A program made the translations under genes and the position numbers. From Candidatus Uabimicrobium amorphum (GTDB lineage Bacteria; Planctomycetota; Uabimicrobiia; Uabimicrobiales; Uabimicrobiaceae): a DNA stretch of 64,000 nucleotides. Shown piece after piece: positions 33,941 through 43,391 of the stretch. Below the pieces are notes generated by a model, which saw only the letters and a list, made by a program, of their open reading frames with translations, did no database searches and was not told the origin of the DNA. The stretch is taken from assembly GCF_009002475.1 (NCBI RefSeq), contig NZ_AP019860.1:7702501-7766500 (forward strand), given 5' to 3'. Position 1 is the first letter of the stretch. Each line of letters begins with the position of its first letter.

Positions 33941-35323
33941 ATGAACCGTAATTTCTTAGTGATTACCATGATTTTTGTCATTTCTTGCCAATCTTATACA
34001 CCAGAACGTATTGATTTACTCACGACACCAGAACCAATACATGTGGGAAAATCTATTCCAGAAGCAAAAGAAAGTATACCAAAGCAAGAGATCGGACAGA
34101 CAAAAATAGATTTACCAATACTGGTAAAATGGTTAGGAACCAATAATTTCAGAGTAAAAGAAGCACGTGTAGAATATGAAAATGCACAGAGACAGTCGCA
34201 AATTAAAACCCCTTGGCCTAATCCTGAAATTGAAATCGGATTGTTAATAGGGTCTGAATTAAATGGTGCCAGTGAACGGCGTCTTCAACCAAATGTAGCT
34301 ATTGGTATAGATATTCCTTTAGGAAACCGATTACAAGCTCAGGACAACGTTTATACAGCACAAGCCAAATTAGCTTATACCAAGCTTTTGTATAAATACA
34401 GAGTCGAGTACTTACAACTAAGAACATTTTATTTTCAATTGCTACTAAAGCAAAAACAATATGATGTCCAAAGTAGGATTAGCAAAAGCTTAGAAAAATC
34501 TGTTGCAACTTCCAAAAAGTTGATAGAAGCCGGCGGAGCAACGGGTTTAGATGTAAGTATCATGGAAATAGAGTTGCAGCAAAGCAAAAATGAAGAGCTA
34601 CAGCTACAAACAGAACTACTAAAAATAGCAGCTGATTTGTTCGAGATAGTAGGTTTGGATGTCCATGTTTTAAAGAATTTAGAAAAGCCGGAAATACCAA
34701 GAATAACGAATATTCCCAATGTAGAAGATCTACACAAAATAATGCTAAAAAACAACCCTGATATTGCTAATTTAAACGAGACTTATGAAGTTGCTGAAAA
34801 AGAGCTGGAACTTGAAATAGCAAAACAGTCTCCAGATATAAGACTACAAAGTTCTTTTGAAGGAGATCCTGGTGCTGATACAAAGATATGGGGCGTTTCT
34901 GTTGAAATTCCACTACCTATTTTTGATCGAAACCAGCAGGCAATAGCAGCTAGCAAAGGAAATCGGAGCAGCATTAAAAACCAATACCAGAATACTTTGC
35001 AGAGCAATAAAATTGAACTGCAAAAAGCATACGAAACTTATATCCTGGCTCAAAAAAGATTTACATTGTTGAAAGATACAATTTTGAACAAAGCCGAAGA
35101 GAATATTAAGTTGACTGAAGCTGCTGTATATAGTGGCAACGTCAATTTCTTAAGATATTTGGAAGTGCAACGCACCAGTCAAAGGATAAAGCTAAGTAGT
35201 GTTCAAGCTGAAATGGATATGTACACAGCATGGCTTGAAATAGAAAAAATAGTCGGTATGCCTATTATTTTGTTTGATGCAGAGCAAAACATCGAAGATC
35301 TATCGCTAGAAGGAAGGGAATAA
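33941..35323 (+). CDS. TolC/CzcC-like outer-membrane efflux lipoprotein
   Basis: This 460-residue protein has AGGAG upstream of its ATG and lipobox VISC near residue 16. The outer-membrane efflux repeats are clear (NAQRQSQIKTPWPNPEIEIG, VEIPLPIFDRNQQAI, NVNFLRYLEVQRT). It is the channel of the third tripartite pump and is followed after one base by the adaptor gene. The order channel-adaptor-pump is that of czcCBA. Confidence 0.88.
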   Translation: MNRNFLVITMIFVISCQSYTPERIDLLTTPEPIHVGKSIPEAKESIPKQEIGQTKIDLPILVKWLGTNNFRVKEARVEYENAQRQSQIKTPWPNPEIEIGLLIGSELNGASERRLQPNVAIGIDIPLGNRLQAQDNVYTAQAKLAYTKLLYKYRVEYLQLRTFYFQLLLKQKQYDVQSRISKSLEKSVATSKKLIEAGGATGLDVSIMEIELQQSKNEELQLQTELLKIAADLFEIVGLDVHVLKNLEKPEIPRITNIPNVEDLHKIMLKNNPDIANLNETYEVAEKELELEIAKQSPDIRLQSSFEGDPGADTKIWGVSVEIPLPIFDRNQQAIAASKGNRSSIKNQYQNTLQSNKIELQKAYETYILAQKRFTLLKDTILNKAEENIKLTEAAVYSGNVNFLRYLEVQRTSQRIKLSSVQAEMDMYTAWLEIEKIVGMPIILFDAEQNIEDLSLEGRE

Positions 35324-35324
35324 C

Positions 35325-36968
35325 ATGTTAAAAAAAATAATGTACAAAGTGCTACCGATTGCACTACTAAGCATAACCTGTACTGGCTTAGGTTTGGCTG
35401 CTGGTTGGATAGCTGGCATGGAAAAAAGTCCTGTTGTTAACAATGAACATTCTGACACAGAATCTCATGGTGAACATTCTGTCGAGTTTTCAGAGGAAGC
35501 ACTTCAAAATATGGGAATAACAATGGGTGAAGTGCAGCAAACTACTTTTGTCAAAAATTACTCTATTCCTGCAACAACAAAGATCATTTCAGCCAATATA
35601 CAGCCCGTTTTTTCTCCTGTACGTGGATATGTAAAGGAGGTAAAGATTCACTTTGGTGCGATGGTCAAATCAAAAGATCCTCTAGTTACTATTATTCGCG
35701 ACCCTTTTCCGCGAGTGAACCTCACTTTAACAGAGAACATCATAAAGCCTGCGACTGAAGATGTTCATGAAATCTTAGGTAGTTATAGAAGAGCTATTAA
35801 AAATGTCGAAATTGCTCAAATGGAATTGAGACGTATAAAGCAATATACTGAAAATAATGGGAATAATAAATTTCCAGTGATATCGAAAAAAACATTTATT
35901 GATGCCAAATATGAATTAGAAAGAGCAAAACAAGAGTTATCTATAACTAAAGATGAACTAATACGACATGGCTTATCCATAAAGCAAATTGATGACATTA
36001 AAAAGGGAGAAAGACCTGATCTTGATATCAAAGTATGGTATTTACCTTTAAAGCGTAATGGACTATGGCCTCCCATCGCTTCTGATATCTACAAAACTTT
36101 GCCAAAAGATATTCAAAAAACTCATTGGACTGTTGTTACTATTGGAGAATTAGTAGCCGCAGGATTATTAAATAAAGCGCTTTTAAAATGGTTGCAAAAA
36201 GAGCCGAGAGCAGGCAAGTACTTTTTGGAAATAGGTGGTTTGTTGCAAAACGGACACACTCTAGAAAAAATAAAATCTTTGTATGCTATACGAGCTTTTG
36301 ATCCTGTTGTTGTTGTGAAGGCTCCCTCTTTAGCAAAAGACTGGGATTGCCATGAGATAAAAGTGAAAGTTGGTTCGTTAGTAGAGGAAGGAACTCCACT
36401 TTTAACATTGGAAAATTTTGATGAATTGCATTTGCTGGTTGAACCTATAGGTAGCGAAAAAAACATCGTTTTGAAGGCATTGCCTCAAAACTTAAGTATG
36501 AAAGCTTCTCCTTTAATTCCTGGTGTTGGAACACATTTGGAAAATCTGATTTTTTTCAACACTATTGGCGATGACCAAAGTCGTATGAAGGCATATATGC
36601 GCGTTAAAAATAAACCTCTTCATATCATAAAACACCCTAGTAGAGGACAATTTCGTACATGGCAAGTACAGGAAGGTCAACAGTATATGTTAGAGATTCC
36701 AGTAGAAAAAATGGAAAAAGTTTATGTTTTTCCAAAAGAAGCAGTAACAGAAGATGGACCTGAAAAAATAGTTTTTCTACAAAATGGTAAGAGCTTTGAG
36801 CCTATAAAAGTAAAAGTTTTGTATCAGGATCACAAAGTGGTAGTAATTGCTAATAACTTGGATATTTTTCCTGGAGATACAATTGTACAAACAGGTGCTT
36901 TTGCCTTAGGTTTAGCACTAAAATCTGGATCTGAAGAATCTGGTGGACACCATGGACATGCTCATTAG
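35325..36968 (+). CDS. CzcB-like RND adaptor with an inserted domain
   Basis: This 547-residue adaptor has an N-terminal anchor and a His-containing linker (SDTESHGEHS), then the first lipoyl half (FSPVRGYVKEVKIHFGAMV) and a helical hairpin. Around residues 235-335 there is an extra segment (WYLPLKRNGLWPPIA, LLKWLQKEPRAG, FLEIGGLLQNGHTLEKI) before the second lipoyl half (KVKVGSLVEEGTPLL). I do not recognise the insert. The tail is HHGHAH. The ATG follows the upstream stop by one base. It should bind both the channel and the pump in the periplasm. Confidence 0.84.
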   Translation: MLKKIMYKVLPIALLSITCTGLGLAAGWIAGMEKSPVVNNEHSDTESHGEHSVEFSEEALQNMGITMGEVQQTTFVKNYSIPATTKIISANIQPVFSPVRGYVKEVKIHFGAMVKSKDPLVTIIRDPFPRVNLTLTENIIKPATEDVHEILGSYRRAIKNVEIAQMELRRIKQYTENNGNNKFPVISKKTFIDAKYELERAKQELSITKDELIRHGLSIKQIDDIKKGERPDLDIKVWYLPLKRNGLWPPIASDIYKTLPKDIQKTHWTVVTIGELVAAGLLNKALLKWLQKEPRAGKYFLEIGGLLQNGHTLEKIKSLYAIRAFDPVVVVKAPSLAKDWDCHEIKVKVGSLVEEGTPLLTLENFDELHLLVEPIGSEKNIVLKALPQNLSMKASPLIPGVGTHLENLIFFNTIGDDQSRMKAYMRVKNKPLHIIKHPSRGQFRTWQVQEGQQYMLEIPVEKMEKVYVFPKEAVTEDGPEKIVFLQNGKSFEPIKVKVLYQDHKVVVIANNLDIFPGDTIVQTGAFALGLALKSGSEESGGHHGHAH

Positions 36969-36983
36969 AAAGGAGATATTATC

Positions 36984-39900
36984 ATGTTAAATCGTATTAT
37001 TGCATTTTCATTGAAAAATCGCCTATTTGTGATAGTTATCGCTCTTTTGGTCATGTGTTATGGTACTATAGTTGCTATTTACATGCCTATAGATGTTCTT
37101 CCAGATTTAAATCGACCACTTGTTACAATTTTAACAGAAGCTCCATCTATGGTCCCTGAAGACATCGAACGTTTGATCACTCTTCCGATGGAGCAAGTTC
37201 TCAATGGATCTACTGGTGTTACCAGAGTGAGATCAGCTTCTGGTTTGGGGCTATCAGTGATTTATGTTGAATTTGACTGGGGCACAGATATTTATCGCAA
37301 CCGTCAAATTGTCCAAGAAAAATTACAACTAATTGCCAGTAAACTCCCACCAGATATTACTCCGCAAATGGCTCCCATCTCTAGTATTATGGGACAAATA
37401 CAGATGATAGGGGTGCAGAGCAAAAGCGGAAATATTGATTCTACTGATTTACGTGCTTTAGCTGATTACACTATAAAATATCGCCTACTATCTATTCAGG
37501 GCGTTGCTCAAATTGTTACCATTGGCGGAGCCCCACGCCAATTACAAATTATAGTTGATATCGATAAATTAAGACTTTTAGATGTATCTCTCGATGAGAT
37601 ACAGACCGCTGTGCAAAAAACGAATATCAACAGTTCTGGAGGCTTCCTGAGTATGGGAGCAAAAAGTCCTATTATCACTGTCATAGGACTTGCTATTGAC
37701 GAAGAAGCTATCAAAAATGCGGTGGTAAAACTTTCTCCTACACGTCCCATCAGATTAAGAGATGTAGCTGATGTCAAATTTGGACCTGCTTTGGTGCGTA
37801 CAGGAGAAGCTGGTATTGATGGTAAAGGTGGCGTTATCATGGTCATCTTTAAACAACCACAAACCGATACAGTAGCACTAACAAACCGTATTAACAAAGA
37901 ACTACAGCTTATGAAAGAAGGGTTTCCAGAAGATATTGTACTCGTTGAAGATCTTTTTCAACAAGCGACTTTTATTCATCGTGCTATAGACAATGTAATT
38001 GAAGCTGTACGAGATGGTGGTGTTTTAGTTATTTTAGTTTTATTGTTATTTTTGATGAATTTGCGCATTACATTTATAACCCTAACAGCGATTCCTTTAT
38101 CAGTCGCAATTACAGCTATTATCTTTTCTATATTTGATTTGTCTATCAATACCATGACCTTAGGTGGACTGGCGGTGGCCATTGGCGCACTTGTTGATGA
38201 TGCTATTGTCGATGTAGAAAATGTACATCGTCGACTAAAAGAAAATGCCAAGTTGAAATCTCCTAAGAACAAACTTTGGGTGATTTTTCGCGCCTCCAGC
38301 GAAGTCAGGCAACCAATCTTAATCGGTACCCTACTTGTGATCGTGGTATATTTACCTCTTTTTTTCTTATCTGGTTTAGAAGGACGTCTTTTTATTCCTA
38401 TTGGTATTGCTTACATTTTAAGCGTTTCTGCCTCCCTCTTTGTTGCACTAACAGTTACTCCCATTCTTTGTTACACCTTACTATCAGATAAAGAAGAACA
38501 TAAAGAAAAAGGTGATTCCTTGGTAGTGAGATGCTTGAAAATTGTAGTAGGAAAAATGATTTTTTTTAGTATCAAACAGGCAAAAATCATTATCGGATTG
38601 TTTTTATCATTGCTCATTGTCAGTATTTTTTTACTGGTGACACGTGGTTCTCAGTTTTTACCACCTTTTAACGAAGGGGTTGCACAAATCAATATGTTCT
38701 TGCCTCCTGAAGTAGGGCTGGAAACTTCCAATTTGTTCGGAGCACGCTTAGAAAAGATACTAACACAAGTAGAGGGCGTCAAACACATCGCCCGAAGGAC
38801 AGGTCGAGCTGAAGGTGACGAACATGCCGAAGGAGTTAACAACACAGAGGTTATCATCACTTTTGATTCGAATTCAAAACGTTCCCGAGAAGAAATTATT
38901 AGCGAAGTACGAGAAAAAATTAAAAAGGATTTTCGAGGGATTCCCACGGAAGTCGATCAACCTCTCTCTCATTTATTAAGCCACATGATGTCTGGCGTTC
39001 GCGCTCAGGTAGCTATTAAAATTTTTGGCCCTGACTTAGATGTTTTGCGGCGCCAAGCAAAAAAAGTAGAGGCCGCAATAAATAACATCCCTGGAATTGC
39101 GGATCTGTATGTCGAACAACAAGTTCTTGTAGACAACATCGTTATTGAACCAAAGCGTGAAGAACTTGCACGCCTGGGATTAACTGTCGAGGATATCTCC
39201 GAATTCATTGAACTAGCAATGGAAGGTGAAGTTATTTCTCGTATGCGTATAGAATCGTTTACCTTTCCCATTATTTTACGTTTGGAAGAGAACGACCGCA
39301 ACGATTTAGAAAAAATAAGAAACTTCAGAGTAAAACGCGATAACGGTGTATCGGTATTATTTTCTGATGTTGCTAATGTTTATATTGGCAAAACACCTAA
39401 TAATATCAATCGCGAAAATGTATCCAGACGTATCATCATCCAACACAATATTGCTGGAAGATCTTTAGGCGAAGTGGTTGCTGATGTAGATCAGGCGTTA
39501 GAGCCTATACGTAAAGAGCTTGCACAAACTCCTGGATATTCTATTCAAATTGGTGGCCAATATGAAGCTCAAGTTCAAGCAACGCGCATGATCTTCCTTT
39601 TGAGTATTGCTTCCATTTTGATTATGTTCATGGTTCTTTATATCTATTTCAAATCAGTAAACTTATCACTGCAAATTTTAATGAGTATCCCAATGGCCGT
39701 TATTGGCGCTGTTTTCTACATTGTATGGAGCCAGCAGCCTATTTCTATCGCCACTCTTGTAGGATTAATTTCATTAGGAGGAATTGCCTCTCGCAACGCA
39801 ATCCTCCTTTTGGATCGTTACTTATATTTAATGCGAGAAGAAAAAATTCCTTTTAGCGCTGAAATGATTATTCGCGCTGGCCAGGAAAGAATGGTTCCTG

Positions 39901-40172
39901 TGATGATGACAGCATTGTCAAGTGGGATTGCTCTTGTACCTATTGCTTTGTATCCAGATAAACCTGGAAGTGAAATTTTATATCCTGTAGCAACTGTAAT
40001 CATCGGTGGTCTAATATCCAGTACCATTTTGGATTTCTTAGTGCGCCCATCTATTTTTTGGCTTTTTGGAAAAAACGCAGCAGAAACTGTTACTCAAACC
40101 CCTGAAACATTTGATACAGCAACAGAAAAATTATTTTCTGAGTTTCAATCAAAAAATAATCTTAAATCTTAA
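36984..40172 (+). CDS. CzcA/HME-family RND efflux pump
   Basis: This 1062-residue pump has AAAGGAG before its ATG. It has PDLNRPLVTILTEA and EDIERLITLPME near the N-terminus, helix-4 motif GGLAVAIGALVDDAIVDVEN, and TGRAEGDEHAEGVNNTEVI in the second periplasmic half. The motifs place it in the heavy-metal RND group but differ from both the CusA-like and CzcA-like pumps elsewhere in the window, so the ion cannot be assigned. The next gene of the operon is separated from it by a group II intron. Confidence 0.88.
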   Translation: MLNRIIAFSLKNRLFVIVIALLVMCYGTIVAIYMPIDVLPDLNRPLVTILTEAPSMVPEDIERLITLPMEQVLNGSTGVTRVRSASGLGLSVIYVEFDWGTDIYRNRQIVQEKLQLIASKLPPDITPQMAPISSIMGQIQMIGVQSKSGNIDSTDLRALADYTIKYRLLSIQGVAQIVTIGGAPRQLQIIVDIDKLRLLDVSLDEIQTAVQKTNINSSGGFLSMGAKSPIITVIGLAIDEEAIKNAVVKLSPTRPIRLRDVADVKFGPALVRTGEAGIDGKGGVIMVIFKQPQTDTVALTNRINKELQLMKEGFPEDIVLVEDLFQQATFIHRAIDNVIEAVRDGGVLVILVLLLFLMNLRITFITLTAIPLSVAITAIIFSIFDLSINTMTLGGLAVAIGALVDDAIVDVENVHRRLKENAKLKSPKNKLWVIFRASSEVRQPILIGTLLVIVVYLPLFFLSGLEGRLFIPIGIAYILSVSASLFVALTVTPILCYTLLSDKEEHKEKGDSLVVRCLKIVVGKMIFFSIKQAKIIIGLFLSLLIVSIFLLVTRGSQFLPPFNEGVAQINMFLPPEVGLETSNLFGARLEKILTQVEGVKHIARRTGRAEGDEHAEGVNNTEVIITFDSNSKRSREEIISEVREKIKKDFRGIPTEVDQPLSHLLSHMMSGVRAQVAIKIFGPDLDVLRRQAKKVEAAINNIPGIADLYVEQQVLVDNIVIEPKREELARLGLTVEDISEFIELAMEGEVISRMRIESFTFPIILRLEENDRNDLEKIRNFRVKRDNGVSVLFSDVANVYIGKTPNNINRENVSRRIIIQHNIAGRSLGEVVADVDQALEPIRKELAQTPGYSIQIGGQYEAQVQATRMIFLLSIASILIMFMVLYIYFKSVNLSLQILMSIPMAVIGAVFYIVWSQQPISIATLVGLISLGGIASRNAILLLDRYLYLMREEKIPFSAEMIIRAGQERMVPVMMTALSSGIALVPIALYPDKPGSEILYPVATVIIGGLISSTILDFLVRPSIFWLFGKNAAETVTQTPETFDTATEKLFSEFQSKNNLKS

Positions 40173-40191
40173 AATAAGGAGAAAAAAATGA

Positions 40192-42080
40192 GTGCGCCAA
40201 GCTAAGCTAACATAAAACCAGCTGGACAATCCAGCACGTGTAAAGGTTAACCACTGGCACGGAACGGAACCATGCGCGTAAGGAGGTAACAAATTACGTG
40301 AAGCCATGGGAAAGGAGTTTGTCAGCCGCAACGCAAGTGAAGGTATTGAGCCCCGTAATATCTCTCTAACGTAAAGGGCCAGGAGTTTCATTTCTCTGAA
40401 GCCAGAATTGTAGCATTCGTAAGGGTGAGAATGCAACAACTTTACCGGGGTCTAAGGCCGTAGCGGGCAAACAAACGGTTTATGTTGGAACTTGGGAGAA
40501 CCAAAGTATTCCAAAGAAGCCTTGGAGGAGCTGAAGAGGCAACGAAAAGGTACGATACTTTGGTAGTCGGACTGTCTCGTAGTAGAGGAGTAGATAGGGT
40601 AATGCCTATTGATTCCATAAAGGAAACTCGAAGGGGACAGCAGTTTAATGAATAGAGGTAAAATTCGACATGCTGTACACTGAAACAGGAAAAACATGGG
40701 AGAAGTTATCTCTAATATCCAGTCATGCTCGAAGAGATAGGAGATTTCAGTTTACGAGCTTAGCTCATTTGCTGAATGAAGAATACCTTCGGGATTGCTA
40801 CAAGAGCCTTAACAGGAATAAGGCAGTAGGAATAGATAATGTAAGTTGGAGAGATTATGGAGAAAATCTGGAAGAAAACCTTTCAAAGTTAGTACGAAAG
40901 CTAAAAAGCAAAAAGTACAAACCAATGCCAGCAAGACGGGTTTACATCCCAAAAGAAGGTGACGAGAAACGAGCACTAGGAATTCCAGCGATAGAAAACA
41001 AAATCGTTGAACGAGGAATAACATGGATACTGGAAAGTATCTATGAGCAAGATTTCCTAAATAACTCATATGGTTTTCGACCAGAAAAGAACTGTCATCA
41101 GGCGCTCAAGGAAATAAATAATATAGTGAGCAGCCAGCCTGTAAGCTACATAGTCGAAGCTGATATAAGAAAATTCTTCGATAAAGTACCTCACGCGATG
41201 TTACTTTCGAGTATTAAAATGAGGATAAAAGACACAACAATGTTAAACCTCATAGAGAAATTTCTAAAGGCAGGCTATGTAGATCATGAAATGATGATTA
41301 GGACAGAGGAAGGAACGCCGCAAGGTAGCATATTAAGTCCAATACTGTCAAACATATATCTCCACAATGTACTAGATACTTGGTTTGAAAATACAATAAA
41401 GAAAAGTGCGAAAGGCTATTGCGAACTGATTCGCTATGCAGATGATTTTCTATGCTTAACACGCTACAAAGAAGATGCGATTAAAATAGAAAAAGCACTC
41501 AACGAACGATTCAAGAGATGTGGTTTGGAACTACACCCAGAGAAAACACGAATACTATCTTTTGGTAGATTCGAAAGGGGAAACGCCAGACTGCAAAACA
41601 GGAGAGCTAATACTTTCGATTTTCTTGGCTTTACTCACTATTGTGATGTAACAAGAAAAGGCCGGTTTAAAATAGGTAGAAAAACTAGCCGTAAGAAATT
41701 TGCAGCAAAATGCAAAGATATGAATACTTGGTTAAGATCTATCAGAAACCTGGTTGAAGCCAAAGAATGGTGGAAAACACTAGAAGCCAAACTACGCGGC
41801 CACTATCAATATTACGGTGTTAGCGAAAACTACGAAAGCATTAGCCACTTCTATCGAGTCACTATAAGAATGGTGATAAAATGGATGAATCGTCGTAGTC
41901 AAAAGAAAAGTATGAATTGGGAAGGATTCCAGAGATATCTCAAACTTTACCCGCTCCCAAAACCAAAGATAGTACACAACTTTTACTTATCTCGTGTAAG
42001 GTGAATTAGATTGAAGAGCCGGATGCTGGGAGATCCGCATGTCCGGTTCTGTGAGGGACATTGACGTTCCTTACACTAAT
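40192..42080 (+). mobile_element. Group II intron
   Basis: The 5' end GTGCGCC (40192) is the usual group II start. A structured region of about 480 bases leads to a reverse transcriptase gene. After it domain V is clear at 42016-42050 (GAGCCGGATG ... ATCCGCATGTCCGGTTC). Domain VI follows with a stem GTG-AGGGA / TTCCT-CAC and a bulged A at 42073. Seven bases further the end AAT fits the AY rule, so I place the 3' end at 42080, give or take a few bases. The intron lies between the third RND pump and its downstream lipoprotein gene; splicing would rejoin the operon mRNA. Confidence 0.9.
40670..42004 (+). CDS. ltrA: Group II intron reverse transcriptase/maturase
   Basis: This 444-residue protein sits in intron domain IV. 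The reverse transcriptase part has GIDNVSW, RRVYIPK, NSYGFRPEKNCHQAL, TPQGSILSPILSNIYL and the catalytic YADDF near residue 255. The maturase (X) part has YGVSENY and RSQKKSMNWEGF near the C-terminus. No HNH endonuclease domain follows, so target-primed insertion would rely on another primer, as in endonuclease-lacking classes. AGAGGT lies before the ATG. The frame is intact, so the element may still be active. Confidence 0.92.
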   Translation: MLYTETGKTWEKLSLISSHARRDRRFQFTSLAHLLNEEYLRDCYKSLNRNKAVGIDNVSWRDYGENLEENLSKLVRKLKSKKYKPMPARRVYIPKEGDEKRALGIPAIENKIVERGITWILESIYEQDFLNNSYGFRPEKNCHQALKEINNIVSSQPVSYIVEADIRKFFDKVPHAMLLSSIKMRIKDTTMLNLIEKFLKAGYVDHEMMIRTEEGTPQGSILSPILSNIYLHNVLDTWFENTIKKSAKGYCELIRYADDFLCLTRYKEDAIKIEKALNERFKRCGLELHPEKTRILSFGRFERGNARLQNRRANTFDFLGFTHYCDVTRKGRFKIGRKTSRKKFAAKCKDMNTWLRSIRNLVEAKEWWKTLEAKLRGHYQYYGVSENYESISHFYRVTIRMVIKWMNRRSQKKSMNWEGFQRYLKLYPLPKPKIVHNFYLSRVR

Positions 42081-42129
42081 TAAATGAAACTAACATTTCA
42101 CACATGTGTAAATTTTAAGGGACTATATT

Positions 42130-42600
42130 ATGTCTACTCGACAATATATTGTCATATGTTTTTCTATTATCGCTTTATCTTTTATGGGATGTGACTCATC
42201 AACAAACAACGGAAATTCGAACACAGAAGAACAAGGACATGGTCATTCTCATGGTCATGAACACGGACCTAATGGAGGTGAACTGTTAGAAGTAGGGGAA
42301 CACCTTGCTCATATAGAATTTATTCATGATGAAAAAGTAGGAAAAATAACCCTATATATTTTGGGAAAAGATGCAAAAACTGCAGAAGCGATTGAAGGTA
42401 CTCCCATGTTAAACTTAAGGTATAAAGAAACGAAAAAACAACTTAAGACGGTCGCCATGAATACTGCTGAAAATAAGTCCTCCCACTTTGAAGTTACAGA
42501 TGAAATTCTAAAGGAAGAAGTTGCTGGCAGAATAGCCATTACCATAAAGGGAGTAAAATATAATATAAAGATAGAACATGACCACGGCCATGACCATTAA
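42130..42600 (+). CDS. His-rich lipoprotein of RND operons
   Basis: This 156-residue protein has lipobox SFMGC near residue 21, a Ser/Asn linker, then GHGHSHGHEHGPNGGELLEVGEHLAHIEFIHDE and a compact beta-rich domain ending in EHDHGHDH. The pattern HGPNGG-x-L-x-E(L/V)G-x-x-x-A-H-(I/V)-E is one I know from lipoproteins encoded beside metal RND pumps. It probably binds metal in the periplasm. It is downstream of the intron and has AAGGGA upstream of its ATG. It would be the fifth gene of the operon after splicing. Confidence 0.8.
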   Translation: MSTRQYIVICFSIIALSFMGCDSSTNNGNSNTEEQGHGHSHGHEHGPNGGELLEVGEHLAHIEFIHDEKVGKITLYILGKDAKTAEAIEGTPMLNLRYKETKKQLKTVAMNTAENKSSHFEVTDEILKEEVAGRIAITIKGVKYNIKIEHDHGHDH

Positions 42601-42622
42601 ACTCTAAACTCATTGAAGGAAT

Positions 42623-42650
42623 ACCTCTTTTTTCGTAAGAAAAAAGAGGT
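42623..42650 (+). promoter_or_regulatory. Hairpin overlapping the FHA gene's ribosome binding site
   Basis: ACCTCTTTTTT (42623-42633) pairs perfectly with AAAAAAGAGGT (42640-42650) around a 6-base loop. The 3' arm contains GAGG, the only ribosome binding site of the FHA gene that starts at 42660. It can act as a terminator-like stem or a translational switch. Confidence 0.6.
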
Positions 42651-42659
42651 TCTTACATT

Positions 42660-43154
42660 ATGCACAAAACTGAATTAGACACAGGCATTTACCTGATCGA
42701 ACAAAATACAGGACAAGTATTTACTCTAGATCCTCACCAAGATAATATTATTGGTCGTTCTTTGGGACAAGGAGTCCATACAATTATCTTACACCACCCA
42801 GCTATTTCTAAAACACATGCCGTGATCAAAATAGAGTCTACACAGCAATGGTCTTTCCAAAATCTGAGTCGTAATGGTTCAATGCTGAATGGCAAAGCAG
42901 TTACTGCCAAAAAAATCCTTACTCATGGCGATGAAGTTACTATTGGATTTTGTAAACTTATTTTTTACGAAAACCTGGCTGCAAACGACGAGACTATGGA
43001 GATGCCTGTAACGGATGCTACTCACCAAAGCGGTAGCCCCTATGCTAAAGATTACTGGGAAAATGATACTGACTCTAAAATAGAAAATGTAGCAATTTTC
43101 TTTTTTATCGGTTTATCAGTTTTAATTTTTGTTTACTTTTTTTTCGCAAACTAA
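42660..43154 (+). CDS. FHA-domain protein with C-terminal membrane anchor (paralogue)
   Basis: This 164-residue protein has an FHA domain (NIIGRS near residue 31, HPAISKTHAVI near residue 50, NLSRNGSMLNG near residue 77), an acidic linker with DETMEMP and YWENDTD, and a single hydrophobic helix at the C-terminus. It has the same layout as the protein at 1462, including the linker phrase (DDTMELP and NWEDNE there), so the two are paralogues. Both close an RND efflux operon. The phosphothreonine partner is unknown. It should be anchored in the inner membrane with the FHA domain in the cytoplasm. Confidence 0.85.
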   Translation: MHKTELDTGIYLIEQNTGQVFTLDPHQDNIIGRSLGQGVHTIILHHPAISKTHAVIKIESTQQWSFQNLSRNGSMLNGKAVTAKKILTHGDEVTIGFCKLIFYENLAANDETMEMPVTDATHQSGSPYAKDYWENDTDSKIENVAIFFFIGLSVLIFVYFFFAN

Positions 43155-43248
43155 GTACAAGTTACATCTCATCTTGTTATTTTCTTTGAATATTAGTAAT
43201 TATCACCCGAGTTTTATTTTCATAACATTAAATTTTCAATTTTCAATA

Positions 43249-43272
43249 TGCCACAAACCGGGGTTTTTGGCA
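43249..43272. promoter_or_regulatory. Inverted repeat upstream of the resolvase gene
   Basis: TGCCACAAACC (43249-43259) and GGTTTTTGGCA (43262-43272) pair with one mismatch across a two-base centre. It lies 120 bases before the serine recombinase gene, where a recombination or operator site would be expected, and could also terminate the FHA operon. Confidence 0.4.
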
Positions 43273-43391
43273 CACCATCCTCAATTTCCGTTTTTGACCT
43301 TGAATGTAATTGAAATGTGTGCTAAAATTCATGCCAAAAACAAAGAGTCATATATAATTAGCTTTTATGAGAAATGGCACAGGTAGGCAAA

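Noticed and set aside
40255..40275. TGGCACGGAACGG as a sigma-54 -24 element
   Set aside because: It lies in the structured 5' part of the group II intron and has no -12 TTGC at the right distance.
43129..43386. Open frame of 85 codons between the FHA and resolvase genes
   Set aside because: It begins inside the FHA gene end and has no ribosome binding site or motif.
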